A stretch of 64,000 nt of DNA from Spinellus fusiger (Eukaryota; Mucoromycota; Mucoromycetes; Mucorales; Phycomycetaceae). Within the stretch, counting starts at the first letter, position 1. Each line of letters starts with the position of its first letter. Of the stretch, positions 12,413 through 24,004 are shown in pieces. The notes below the pieces were generated by a model. The model was not told the DNA's origin and did not search any database. It was given only the letters and a program-made list of their open reading frames with translations. The translations under genes and the position numbers were made by a program. The DNA is taken from contig JALLLS010000019.1 in assembly GCA_025094145.1 (NCBI GenBank), positions 1-64,000 on the forward strand, read 5' to 3'.

Positions 12413-15092
12413 TTATTCACTGTCCAGTAGATGCCAGCTCTCCAGCCACTGTCGTCCTTTATAGTCAGCTATTGGTCCTGCCATACCAAATGTGATGGGT
12501 GCAAAGTAGATAAACACGGCAAGAAGAAGACTACACAGCACACTAAATACAATCCATTGCGTTTGGTGGGAATAGCGACGGGTAAAGTGATCCATGACAA
12601 AGGGGACCATAAGCACAGTAAAGTACAAGGCAGGGAAGTAGTGGTGCAGATACGTCACTCTTCCCATAATGAAAAAGGGAATGTAGTGGAGAAACCACCC
12701 GAGAAAGAGGGTTTGAGTGACATAAACAAAGTGCTGCCATTCCTCTAATGATGAACAGCACAGTAAGTGACTGCTCTAATGCATAAACCCTATTGCTCCT
12801 TACCAGCCGAGAGATCCTCTATTTTTCTCTGTCTTCGGATACAGTAAAAGGCAAATGTAGTAACAAGAACAACAAGAGAAGCAAAGGAGGTCCACCATAC
12901 AGCAGGACTGCCCAGCAAAAAGAACTTGATTTGGTCGTCGCCCCACCCACACATGCGCAATCCAACCGACACGAGTGGCCATTCTGTAGGTGTAGAAGAG
13001 AGAATATCCTCTTTATCGGGATCAGGGACAAGGGCATTGTTGGATGTCCACATGGCGACATTCAAATGCCAAAAGTCCTGCAAGAACCGGGAAGAATAGG
13101 TGTTCTTGGGTGCAGGAGGCAAGGCTTCGTTCCAGTGCTCCTCTACATTCCACCATGTATGAGGATTCTCTGTCTCATTCTTCTTCATGCACGTCACCTC
13201 CACTTGCTTAAATCCCCACTGTGGCAAAATGACATTGTTGGCTGCTAGGTAACAGTCCAATTGTGCATGGCGTAAGCGAAGAAGTGTCGTTAGGGATTGA
13301 ACACGGCCAGTGTCTTTTCCTTCCGTGCCTTGTACAATCTCCACAATCCAATGATCTTGGCTGTCTCCTACTGTCTCATTTCCATAGCCACTGACCTCCC
13401 ACTGTGTGCTGGTGATGGGGGCATTGATAGGATGGCTGTGTAGATTACGCTCTGTCGAGGCATGGACTAATCGCACCAGAGCACCTTGCTCCAGAAACAC
13501 AGTCCCCTCCTTTTCTTCATTTCTTGCATGCTTAACAATCCAGTGGTTGTTATCATCCTTGTAGTGATAGCAAGTGACTTGTTGTTGTTTAGACCCTTCA
13601 GGATAGCTCTGGATATGAGAGTGCAAAAGACCTCCTCCATAACCATAGTTCTTTAGAGTGATCTTGGATCCATAGGCAATTTCTATGCTTGTGAATAACT
13701 TACTCCAGTGTGCTACTAGGGCTTACCCAGAGGATTCCGATCAAATGTATTGCCTGCTAGATTAGCCTGAAATAGAGAACTCATCTGGGCATCTCCAGGC
13801 CCACTCTTGTAGAGAATGGCAAAGTGAAGGGCAAAACTCATCATGTAGACCATGACAGGTAGACAAATCAGACACACAGCACGGGCAATCCAGTGGCCAA
13901 TGTACTTGTGTTTTGGCATACGAATGTCTCCCAACATATCCCATAGATCCTGCAAGGTGTAAATGCCTACTAATGTCACAGCAAACAAGCCAACCCACTT
14001 TACACTGTCCTAGTCAGTCTAGCCATTCCACCTTTATAAGAGTGTTTACCTGGAAACACAGCCAAGGGAGAGTCCAGTGAGACTGAGCCATAGCCACCAT
14101 GCCTCTGAGAAGGGTCTAGAAGAAGAAAGGGGAGGGGAGGGAGAGAGAAAAAGAGTAAGTCTTGCTCCTCTTTACAATGGAATAGACTCACTCATGACGG
14201 AGATTCTTAAACATACAGAGACAATAGAGTGAGGTGGAGGTGAAAAACAGAAGCATTGAATCAAGGAGAATAAACCGACTAATGCATAGATAAGCAGTGT
14301 CTGTTCATGAAGGAAGGAAAGGAGTGAGTCTTCTTCTTATAATAATAATAATAATAATAAAACCCCCATTCTTTAGGTCCAAACTCACCTAGTAGAATCA
14401 TTGTTGCTGCCAAGATACAGGCCTTGAAGGACATGCCAAGTGCTTCTGCTGTAGAATAAGCGAGAGGCACCATTAAAGCCCCCCATACAGCATTGAACAG
14501 ACGCATGACAGTGTAATTGACAGTGTCTGGATAGGTGTTTCCAGACTCAAAAGCAAAACTACCATCATAGCCTGCTAACCACCCTGAAAATCCGACCAGC
14601 ATCTTTCCAAGAGGTGGATGGACATCGAAATAGAACTCATGTTGAAGGTAATGAGAGCCAAACTGAACTCTCTCGTGTGTTAGGTATCTCAACAAAGGAC
14701 AGTAGGGCCTCCTACCTTGCCAAAGTGTGCTTCATCCCAAACAACAATATTCGAACGACCAATAAGACGGAATCGTGTCCAGAAAGACAGGAGGGTTAGT
14801 GTGAGGAGAGTGAGTGTTTTGTAATGCGTTTGAACAAAGGCGACTGTCTAGACAAGGGAGAGAGAAATGAGAAGGAGGTAGCGGCAGATGTGAGTGGATG
14901 TTCTCTATAGAATAGAAACCTCTGCTGTAGGTGCCAAGGCTCAGTTACCTGGTTGGACGAGTGGACGCGTAAAGGCCTTTGCGTCTTGTCTTTTTCTCTG
15001 TTGGCATTGTATTCACCAGAGACAGTGTCTTGTTCTATCTTTTGTAGTGGTGTGTCCACGGGGACGATATTTCTCCGTTTTAGATTGTCCAT
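12413..15092 (-). CDS. PMT4: Dolichyl-phosphate-mannose:protein O-mannosyltransferase (GT39, Pmt4/POMT1-like)
   Basis: Eight exons (15092-14949, 14847-14716, 14662-14389, 14300-14192, 14115-14050, 14004-13727, 13682-12804, 12744-12413) sum to 2,214 nt, 737 aa, normal for PMTs. The first luminal loop has the catalytic DE context ([18 protein letters not shown]) and [17 protein letters not shown] blocks include [14 protein letters not shown] and [17 protein letters not shown]. Three MIR-type repeats lie near residues 330-530 ([40 protein letters not shown]). The C-terminal TM region has [19 protein letters not shown]. The enzyme transfers mannose from Dol-P-Man to Ser/Thr in the ER. Assignment to the Pmt4 subfamily is from the HHYFPA context and MIR sequence, and is less sure than the family. 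Confidence 0.88.
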
Positions 15093-15405
15093 GGCAGTTG
15101 GACCCTAAAGAAAAAGAAAGAAGAACAAAAGAGAACAAACAAGACACTTCCTTAGGATGTCTCCGCCTAAGGGTTGATGCACCGATACAACAGGATGCAT
15201 TCTGTAGCCAATCACAGGGTGGCTGGCAAACTCAACCAGCAAGTGGATCCATCACTCTACATAACTATAGATAACGGGGGTGGGTGCTTTATTTTGTTTT
15301 TCATTGGTGTATTTGATTACTAGAGTAGATGTGTGGTAACTCATAGTGAACAAGACTAGGGATTGGTTAAGGAAGAAGGAGGAGAAAACAAGAGATGCAG
15401 TGTAA
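15093..15405. promoter_or_regulatory. Upstream region of the O-mannosyltransferase gene
   Basis: A 313-bp spacer between the 5' end of the PMT gene and the 3' end of the PP2A scaffold gene. It contains AGCCAATCACAG (15208-15219), an intact CCAAT box, about 120 bp upstream of the PMT start. No ORF or RNA gene is supported. Confidence 0.35.
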
Positions 15406-16966
15406 TCATCCTTGGGCTATGACAGAGTAAGTCCTTCTTCTCTCCATCCAGCCTTACCTGTCAAGAGGGCTTTCTCGGCAAACCACCTTACATCAATGTC
15501 ACTGTCCTTACTGAGCTCATGGAGAGCAGGCGTAACAAGTGTCGAAATCAATTCAGCAGACTCAGGTGTCTGCTTAAGAATAGGTACTAATGTCTCTAAT
15601 GATTTTGCAACATTAAAGCGGATGTTGGGAATAGGATCCTTCTTGAGGTGAAGTACAGTCTGCAATATCTTGTCCTTCACAACATCAGAAGACAGGGATC
15701 CTGCCATAGTCTATAAGGTCAGGACAATTCATAACACACTCATCCTACCGCAAGTGCAAACAGACTCGTCATACGAAACAGAAAGTTGGTATGGTGGGCC
15801 ATCTCCACAATCTGAGGAATCACTGTCTCTGTAGCCCATGCACCACCAAAGGTATCCACAAGCTGACGAAGATTTGTAGTGGCCGCCTCACGAATCGAAA
15901 AGACAGCATCACACAACCACGACATGCATAGACGCAAGAGCTTATCATCAAAGAACACCACTCCCAATTGCTTAGCTAGTAAGGGAATATACTCTATAAT
16001 GGCCAATCGTACACGCCACTGCTTGTCTTCTGCCAACTCAACAATGGCTGGGAGAAGGGACTGGGAGAGACGGTCGACACCAATGACTAGAGGAGAATCA
16101 GCCATTGCAACACTCTAAGCTATCCATGCCATTGTACCTTGATTTACGTGCTCCAACTGCGAGATGATGTTGAGTCTTACATCAGGGAACTCATCTTTCA
16201 GCAGCTGAAGAAATAGAGGTAAGAGATACTCAATGGTCCTATCCGCAAGTATTAGACGTTCTTCTCTTTTCTTTTCTTTTTGTATCTCACATACGAGTCT
16301 TTTCCGAGAATAGGGGCAAATCCACTAATGTTGGTGGCAATGGCAGCACGCACATGCTGGTTGGTGTCCACTACCAGTTCTTTCACATAAGGAAGAATCT
16401 TGCTAATCACAATAGACTCGTCAATCTTCTTGGCAAAGGCTACAGTCATAAGATATTGTAAGTCATAGTAGGATAGCAGAACAGCAGAATAAACACTACT
16501 CTACCTGGTGCCTGTCCAATCGTCATCATCTTGACTTCTCCTTCACTGTCTTTGATCAAACTGACAAACAAAGCCACCATCTCTTCACGTGTAATGGTAT
16601 CTCCAAGTACATTACAAATCTACACAAACAAATCCAAATTCAGCAAGGAGTGTGGGTGGATTCATGCCTTATTTTTACCTCTGTGAAATGAGTAGCCACC
16701 ATAAAACGCACTCTCCACGACTTGTCTTGTCCAAGGGATTTTAAACTAGGAAGAAGATACTGTCTGTTTTCTTCTTGAGAAAATAAGCGTGTCATTTGGA
16801 TCAAGTCTTCCACTGTCAAGAGTCGCACTGTGTCTTGGTCATCATTGGAGAGTTTAAGGAAAAGAGGCATAATATGATGAATCAACACATCTTTAGGCAA
16901 TTGTTGGGTAAAGTCCTATACACTAAAGTTAACAAGACCCCCTTTCTCCTTGAGTATATATGTGTG

Positions 16967-17000
<34 letters not shown>

Positions 17001-18075
17001 CGTGTACATACCTTGAGTGCTTTGGCGGCAGCACGTCTCACCATGGGGGTATCGTCTTGTGCCAATTGAGCAAACATACTGCACAAAAGGTCAATCACTG
17101 ACAGATATCTATGACTAGTACTTACTTCTTTAACTCTGTCTGTTGCTCAGCATTACACTTTGGATAACCTGCTGCATACAAGCCTGTGGCAGAAATACGA
17201 CTAGTAAACCATTCTCCAGTGCTCAATCGCTTCAACAGAGGCATAAAATAGTGTTCGATTTGGGATGGGTTCAAAAAACCAACAATTTTAGAAAGGGATT
17301 CCACGGCCTATAAGAATATAATGTCCAAACAGTGTTATTATTTATACATAAGCATATATGCATTGACCAAGAGACATGAGTAGACCAGAAATAAACATGC
17401 CTAGACACTAAAATAGGAAGAAAGAAAGAAAGAAAGAAAGAAAAAGTACCTTGTCTCTCACAAGCACCTCTTCCACAGCAGACAGGTTCTCTAGAGGCCC
17501 GAGAATATGATGAGCATACTCAGGTCCTCCAATGTAGTCAGTGAATTTGGCGAGCTCATCAGCAACTGCCAAAAGGACTTCATCTTCATCATCAATAGAA
17601 TCTAAAAGAAACACGCCATGATGAGTTTTATATATTTAATGTAGACATAGCCATGGCCATGCTATAAGTAACGACAGTTACCATTCAAGAAAGGAATAAG
17701 TTCATCTCGTGTACGGTGAGGACCCAAGGCCATAGCAATAGTCCCCAAATTACGAATAGCATTCAAGCGAAGTTGTACATCTTCATTCTTCAACTCATCC
17801 ACTAACACAGCTATAGGATATAATTCTTGTTCCTCAATAGCATCTTCAACAGTGTCACTTGCTGGATGACCCTCCTGTACTCCAGGACTAAGACTTCTTA
17901 ACCCAAGACCCGCCACAGATGGTTCAGAGCCAGACAAAGGCTGTGGGGTTGAGTCCAGGGGTCCAACAGGCATGGTGTCATTGTTGGTGAATGTGGGCGG
18001 AGAGCCAGATGATGTATTTCCTATAGTATCAAAACCATAATTGGGCTGATTCGAAAACGTCTTGGTGTAGTCCAT
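15406..18075 (-). CDS. TPD3: PP2A regulatory/scaffold subunit A (HEAT-repeat)
   Basis: Spread over about ten exons from [14 protein letters not shown] at 18075 to a tiny last exon (15416-15406). HEAT repeats follow a ~75-aa low-complexity N-terminus: [131 protein letters not shown] and [36 protein letters not shown] and [20 protein letters not shown] are signature PR65/Tpd3 segments. The scaffold holds the PP2A catalytic and B subunits. The boundary of the last exon is my weakest call; the preceding exon ends [12 protein letters not shown], where most A subunits end. The N-terminal extension is longer than in yeast or animals. Confidence 0.9.
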
Positions 18076-18302
18076 AGCGGTCCTTTCAAAATGAATAAAT
18101 GTTGGTGTCTTTTTTTTTTTCTTCTTCTTTTTCTTTCTTTCACAGGAGAGGTATAGGTAAGAAATAGACACTCAGCAACGTTTTTTTTAAAAAAAAATTA
18201 AATAAATACAAGGCATTTCATTTACGTGCGTGACCAAACGTATCGAGAGTGCGCTGTGACGTGCAGGGTTTATTTATAATATATAAAGAAAAAGGAAAGG
18301 AA

Positions 18303-18375
18303 AGCCCAACGGGGGGGTCGAACCCCCAACCTTGAGATTAAGAGTCTCACGCTCTACCGATTGAGCTAGCCGGGC
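18303..18375 (-). tRNA. tRNA-Lys(CUU)
   Basis: The minus strand folds into a complete cloverleaf: acceptor stem GCCCGGC/GTTGGGC with G-U pairs, D-arm TAGCTCAATCGGTAGAGCG, anticodon loop CTCTTAA (anticodon CTT), and T-arm GGGGGTTCGACCCCC. The A and B box promoters are intact (TAGCTCAATCGG, GGTTCGACCCC). There is no intron. A T-rich terminator would lie downstream near 18285-18300. It marks the edge between the gene block and the transposon island. Confidence 0.95.
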
Positions 18376-18466
18376 TTAGATGGCTTTGTCGTTCCCTAAT
18401 TTTTCTAGAATAGTTTTAAGCCAGGAGGTATGTGCACAGAGTGGAATAGCTAGTGGTTCTTGGTTT

Positions 18467-18950
18467 GGACTGAAGCCCACATAGATCAAAGAAGAATAAT
18501 AAAAGAGAAGATAGAAGATAGTCTTTTATTTGTTGAATTCATTTGATTATTTATACTAAATTCTACAGTGTACAATTGCATATATATGTCTTGTCTTTAT
18601 GTTCTCTTCACAGTGAACATGTTAAGCCAAGACAATATATTGCATTAGCATTTATCTTATTAATTATGTTATATTATCTGTGTGTATCCACAAGGGATAA
18701 TGTGTGTTCCAAAAAGAAAAGATGTGTGCAGCCAACAGTATTACTCTATTTGATAGCACAGTGTCTAGCATGGACATTTTTGCCAGTTTCCAATTTAGAC
18801 AGCATAATACTAAGCCCAAAATTAGAGACAGCAATAAGAGTAAACTGAGGGTAACAAGGTCTGGACTGAAGCCTACGTAGATTAAAGAAGAATAGTAAAG
18901 AAAAGATAGAAGATAACTTTTATTTATTCAAAATGGTTTCTTATTTATAC
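18467..18950. repeat. Direct repeat pair at the edge of the transposon island
   Basis: 18467-18556 and 18863-18950 are about 80% similar: both begin GGACTGAAGCC and continue through GATAGAAGATA to TTATTTATAC. A third, weaker copy lies at 19755-19813 (GTAACAAGACTGAACAAAG ... TTATTTATAC). The last two are preceded by GTAACAAG. They may be ends of a repeated mobile element, possibly LTR fragments. No protein-coding part could be linked to them. Confidence 0.4.
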
Positions 18951-19109
18951 AGCCACACACAATTGAATTTAATACTTTTGAAAATAAATTTCAGGACAAA
19001 ATAATTAGGATATGTTCAACATTAGATAAAATACTCCACATTTGATCTAGAAGATTCAAACTTTCACACAATAAAGCTTAACATCTTTAATTATAGAAAA
19101 CAAAATAAT

Positions 19110-19760
19110 AATAATATAATTAATATTTTGTATGGCCTCCTTTGGCATCAATTATAGCCTGGCATCTATTTGTCATACTCAGAACTAATTGTTGTGTATG
19201 TTCAACACCAACCCTCTCCCACTCCTCTGCAAGTAGAGCCTTCAAACTTTCAACATTAGGTAATAGATGCCCCTGTTTCCTCAATTTGTCTTTCCAAGGC
19301 CCATCAGACGTGTTCAATTGGGTTCAAGTCAGGACTTTGTGCGGGCCAGTACTCAAAGCCCCTAATTTGATGCATCTCTTTCCACCATCTGGCATAGGCC
19401 CCAGTATGACAACTAGCACCATCTTCTTGTAACAGAAACTCCCTATCCTCTTTCTGATGCAATTCCATGAACCAAGGATGGAACTCACCAGCCAAAACCT
19501 TGATATATTTGTCTTGTTTTACAGTGCCATCAACAAAGACTAATGGGCCAAATCCATTAGTCTAATGACAGCTCCAAAGCATCATGCCACTACCAAACCA
19601 CATTGTTGGAACACTATGATTAGGATCCTAATGCTCTCCAACTCTTATGATGACACTGGCACCACTATTGCCCTCTTTCACAGTGTGCCTGGACTCATCA
19701 GACCAGACAACACCTCTCCACTGGTCATTTGTGTGATTGTTCAGACAAGTAGAAAGTAAC
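19110..19760 (-). pseudogene. Tc1/mariner-like DDE transposase remnant
   Basis: Read on the minus strand, adjoining frames carry VVWSDESRHTVKEG, then AGEFHPWFMELHQKEDREFL, LLQEDGASCHTGAYARWW, YWPAQSPDLNPIEHV and, after a frameshift near 19310, KALLAEEWERVGVEHTQQLV and CQAIIDAKGG. This is the catalytic half of a Tc1-type transposase with its D, D and SPDLNP[IE] motifs. The N-terminal DNA-binding half is missing, and stops and a frameshift break the rest, so it is dead. It is the same subfamily as the better-preserved copy at 33.4-34.2 kb (QEDGASCHTG, YWPAQ.PDLNPIEH). Confidence 0.75.
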
Positions 19761-21035
19761 AAGACTGAACAAAGATAATTTTTATTAAGTGAAGAGTGGT
19801 TCATTATTTATACTTTTTGTGGGTGCTTATCCTTCAGTAGAATTCTACCTTTTGGTAGTTAATGATTAGTCCATGGCATAGCTTATTGATAGATGCAACT
19901 GTATGGTTGGTGTAGATGATTTATCCTATGGTAGTTTACATAGGTGTAGCTTTATGGTTGGTGTAGCTGTTCTACCTAATGTTAGACTACATGTTGGAGC
20001 CTTATGGTTGGTTCATTGAATAAGCACACCATTATAGAGCCATCTATTATGTTTTCACTTTTAATTGCCTTTGATAGGTCTTATTTAATCCACTAAGGAT
20101 TTATAGATGAAGGCAGCTCATTAAGTGTCTGATAATAATTTGAGCTTAGAAGGTTGATTTGTAGTTACAACCAATCAGTGAGATGATACAGAGATGTACT
20201 ATGGTACTTGTGTGCACTCAAGCTTTCATAGAGTATTCTGAATGTCACAGCATACTACTCACGTTGACCAATTCATGAAGAATCTTTGGATTGAAGTCGG
20301 AACATGACAATTTGTCCATTTGTCCAATTGACATGTTTTTTAGCTGAATGAAGTCGTTTCTCTTTGTGTTTTTTTAGTTAAGGTTAACTTGTGGTCTACA
20401 GAAAAGATACAAACCCTATCTGATAACAGTAACTGATAATGGTGTTTTTACATACATCCACCTGAATATTCAACATTTCTAATTTCAGCTGATTATATGA
20501 GGCAAATGGGTCCTCTCTAATGACCTTTTCTGGGTGTCTGAGGTTCTTTTCACTGGCTTTCTTAGGTTTTTCATGACTCTTTAAACAAAATAGTGACCCA
20601 AGTTTTTTGATATTTCTGATAATATTTTGAACTGTGGGCTTTTTTTTTTATCTAAACTACATTTGTAATGACAGTCAATCTTAATCCAGCCTTAAACAGG
20701 TAATAAATGCCCCATAGCTTTTTATCTTCTGCTTTATCATATTCTCCACGAGTATGTGTTTCTGAAAATACATCTGACATATTGTGTTGGTTTAATAATG
20801 TTTGGAAAAAAGAAGAGTTTTATGCAAAAAAAAAAGTTTTTTTTATTAAAATTTAGGCAAGTATTAAATTCAATTGTGTGTGACTGTGAAAGGAAGAAAT
20901 AAAGCTAATTCTACAACCTGGTCACTGCATTTATTATTTAACATAATGTACTATTATCAATAAAGCAAAACCATAGAAGGAAGTGATAGACACTACCAAA
21001 GGCTATTATTGAGGTAAAAAAAATAAATAGTGTCT
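19761..21035. other. AT-rich noncoding stretch
   Basis: No ORF or RNA gene is supported. TATGGTTGGTGTAG and close variants recur at about 19902, 19951 and 20003, suggesting a decayed short tandem repeat. The rest is AT-rich sequence with no homology I recognise. Confidence 0.4.
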
Positions 21036-21805
21036 TAATCTTGGCTTGAGCTCATTGTAATCCATAAGACACTCACTGTATTGTTAATAAATAAAGACTC
21101 TCAAGTCAGTTTCAACTGATCTTCTTCCTTCTACAAGGTCAATAATGTCTAGAGTATATTTCTGAGCATAGTCATATATCTTCCAATAATAAAATACAAT
21201 GCTTTTAGGGTATGGATTCTATTTCTATGAGAGAATACACTTGAGCAGTAGCTGTAATATTATAATAAACAATATTATTCATCAACACTATTTTACTGAT
21301 AATATAATTTCCTAAAATAATGTATTCTACAAAAGAAAAGAATAATTTGGATACACACCCAAGGATTTTTCTGGCTTTTAACCAGATACAGGCTATCTCC
21401 TTTACGTAAAAAAAATCTTGCCTTTTATGGAACTGTGTTTAAAATCAAAAGGTTTGCGGATATCCAAAGTATTGTTTCTTTTTGTGGATACATCAATATC
21501 AAATTGTATTATCAGTAGAATATATTGTTTATGAATAGAATTGTTTATTATAATAGTATAGCTAATAATATACTATTACTATAGTTACTGCTGTTCTAGG
21601 CGTATTCCTTCATAGCAATAGAATATACACCCTAAAAGCCTTATACTTTATCCTTGGGAGATAGATAATTATGCTCAGGAGTATACCCTAGAGACCCTAG
21701 ACAGTATAGAAGACTACTTGGGACTGACTTGAAAGGAGTCTTTGCTTGCCTAATAACAATACAATGAGTGTCTTGTAGATTACAATGAGCTCAAGCCCAG
21801 ATGAA
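21036..21805. repeat. Long imperfect palindrome (foldback), arms about 275 bp
   Basis: Left arm about 21036-21310 and right arm about 21530-21805 are inverted copies with some divergence. Matching points include CTTGAGCTCATTGTAAT (21045) against ATTACAATGAGCTCAAG (ending 21795), and GCTTTTAGGGT (21201) against ACCCTAAAAGC (ending 21639). Paired positions sum to about 42840 throughout, so indels nearly balance. The ~220-bp centre contains the left terminus of the Fanzor-type element. It may be a foldback or MITE-like element. Confidence 0.6.
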
Positions 21806-22238
21806 AAGCTCTTCTAACAGTTACTCTGTTTTATTTTGTTGCTCTCAAGATCTGCCACACTTATAACACAAATATCCTCACCGAGGTACTAGTGAATTTC
21901 AACAATATACACGCTTGCCAAAGTTGCGGAATTGTTTGGAACAGAGATGTGAATGCATCAAAAAATATCTATACGATTGCAGAAGAGTGTTTGAATGGTC
22001 GCCACCGACCAGTTCCATTCTGTCGAGAAGAATGGATATTTGTATTCATATTATATGTCGCCACATCGAAGGTGGTTTCCTATGGGATTCAGATATTTAC
22101 AGGTAAATCTACATAATAATCTTTATTTAAGAACTAACATGAATACATTTCACTTTTTTCCCTCAAATCGATTTGTCATTTTTAAATAATTGTATTTCGA
22201 CTATTTCTTTTTATATTTTAAAGACCTCCTGATGTGTA
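21352..22238 (+). mobile_element. Decayed Fanzor/TnpB-type element, copy 1
   Basis: The left end (GATACACACCCAAGGATTTT, from about 21351) matches the end of copy 2 at 44096 in reverse complement. The right end (AAAGACCTCCTGATGTGTA, to about 22238) matches the other end of copy 2 at 42721. The region 22000-22238 is about 85% similar to copy 2, including the noncoding DNA between the ORF and the terminus. The inferred element is about 890 bp, shorter than copy 2 (about 1.38 kb), so it has an internal deletion. The boundaries are inferred from the two copies; no target-site duplication is obvious. Confidence 0.6.
21848..22116 (+). pseudogene. Fanzor (eukaryotic TnpB-like) nuclease, C-terminal fragment
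   Basis: The frame reads KICHTYNTNILTEVLVNF, HACQSCGIVWNRDVNASKNI and YTIAEECLNGRHRPVPFC. This is the C-terminal end of an OrfB/TnpB/Fanzor protein: a zinc finger (first pair CHTY, with the second Cys lost; second pair CQSC) followed by RDVNASKNI, the RuvC-III motif with its catalytic Asp. The upstream RuvC-I and RuvC-II parts are not present, so the fragment cannot be active. Family members are RNA-guided DNA nucleases carried by transposons. This assignment rests on motif order, not on a database search. Confidence 0.65.
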
Positions 22239-22239
22239 T

Positions 22240-24004
22240 TCAGGAATAATTATTAGATAGCAGCTCTTTTATTAAGTCATTAATAAAAAGAATACATGCT
22301 TTCATTTAATATAGCTAATAAATTCATACAACTAATAATTAGTTAGTCTTTATTTATGAATTTAAAGAGGGGAGAAGCATCATGTTATTTGCTTATTCCA
22401 TAGGCTTATAGATGACTCTATCTATCATATTGGCCTACTAAATGATGTATAAATGTACCCTATTTCAGTATCCGAACTATTGGAAAAATAGATAGTGCTC
22501 ATGACCTAGCATACTGTATCATCTATTAAAAGATAGATACTATTACCTCTCTCTTTCTCCAAGAAAGGATTCACATAAAACCTCAGATTACATCCCAGCT
22601 AATGATAAAATTATAGATCTGATAAGATAGTCTTTGTTGAGCTGTAGTGATAGGCAGGAGTGACTATCTGTTGGCTCGGAAGTTACTGAGACGTTGTTTA
22701 ATATATATCGAAATAGCTAAATACATAGGACTAGCATTCCACTGACGATATTGTGTATATATACCTTAGGATAGACCTCTCCAATAAACATCGAATCTTC
22801 CTTGTATCTTCTGAATCATATTATAGAGGCTAAGCTCGCTCTAAATATTGAAACGGACAGTACTTCCTACTATTTCTCTTATTATTTATTATATCATAAT
22901 TCCTTTATCTATCCCTGTAACACCGTAGGTTGCATACTCTTTTTGGTCTTCTGTCACTATTGTTGGTGAACACTCTTTGGTCCCCGTTATCACTCTTTCT
23001 GAATTAGCAGGACTACTCCGTTAAGAACATCCCCCAATTCTGTCTTTTGTGTGCGGTCTTTGTGTTGGTAGTCAATCTCTCTCGAGACCCACGTACCTCT
23101 TAGATCTTACATTGCCTTTAATTATAGAGCTTTTAAAAAGAAAAATTGATAGCCATTGAGCAAATACACATTCGGAGATATTTGTAATAAATAAGGTGAA
23201 TCACTAACCCACTTATTTTATAATGATTGATTGGCTAAGACTTATTTTCTAAGTTTAAATTAGCCAATTAGAGTTACCCCTCTTAGTTCAATCAGGTTGA
23301 AAGTAGATGTCTTAGTATTTATCTAACTTATTTATTGTGAGAATAATTACCTAGAAAAGCATGTTCATTTATTTGGGACAAAGATTCAACTGTAATATCG
23401 ACTAAATATGATGTTGTCTTTGCCACATGACTCTTCTCACCAATAATTAGGAACTGCTAGCTACACGTGCCCAAAACACAAATTTACCCTCTAACACTTG
23501 GACTTGTGTTGTCTCAAACTAATATAAATTGCCAGTAGATGATCCTCAAAGCCCCTTGTATGGAAAGTCGTTCCTCTCAAGGCGTCATTGATGTTTCAAG
23601 CCACCAAGCAAAACAATCCTAACAGATGTAAATAGGCGTGTGCTGTGCTATTCATCCTGTTACTTATACAGCTAAGAAGCACATTTATTTATATAATAAA
23701 CATATAGTTCAATAGCTTGACTTAACTCATAACTGTGTGCCTATTTATATCCATAGGGTGCCATATCTTAATTCACAAAGAAAGATAAAACACAACCACA
23801 ACATTTCATAATAACCAAGTAACAAGAAAAGAAGAGTTTATATTGGTATATATTCTTCTGCCACAGCACCCAACATATAGCCATATATATAAATATAAAA
23901 GCCTACTTATATTATAAAGTAGACAAAAGCAAATCAAAACAAAACAAAACAAAACAAAATGAGGGATGAAGATGTTAATACTACTAATACTGATGGTAGA
24001 TATC
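22240..24004. other. AT-rich noncoding stretch
   Basis: No supported gene. 22860-23100 is slightly less AT-rich but has no continuous ORF on either strand. 23937-23962 is an (AAAAC)n run that also occurs in the second heme oxygenase copy. Confidence 0.35.

Noticed and set aside
18467..19813. Complete LTR retrotransposon
   Set aside because: Three related repeats are present, but no gag/pol ORF, primer-binding site or polypurine tract is seen between them; the DNA between the last two is a Tc1 remnant.
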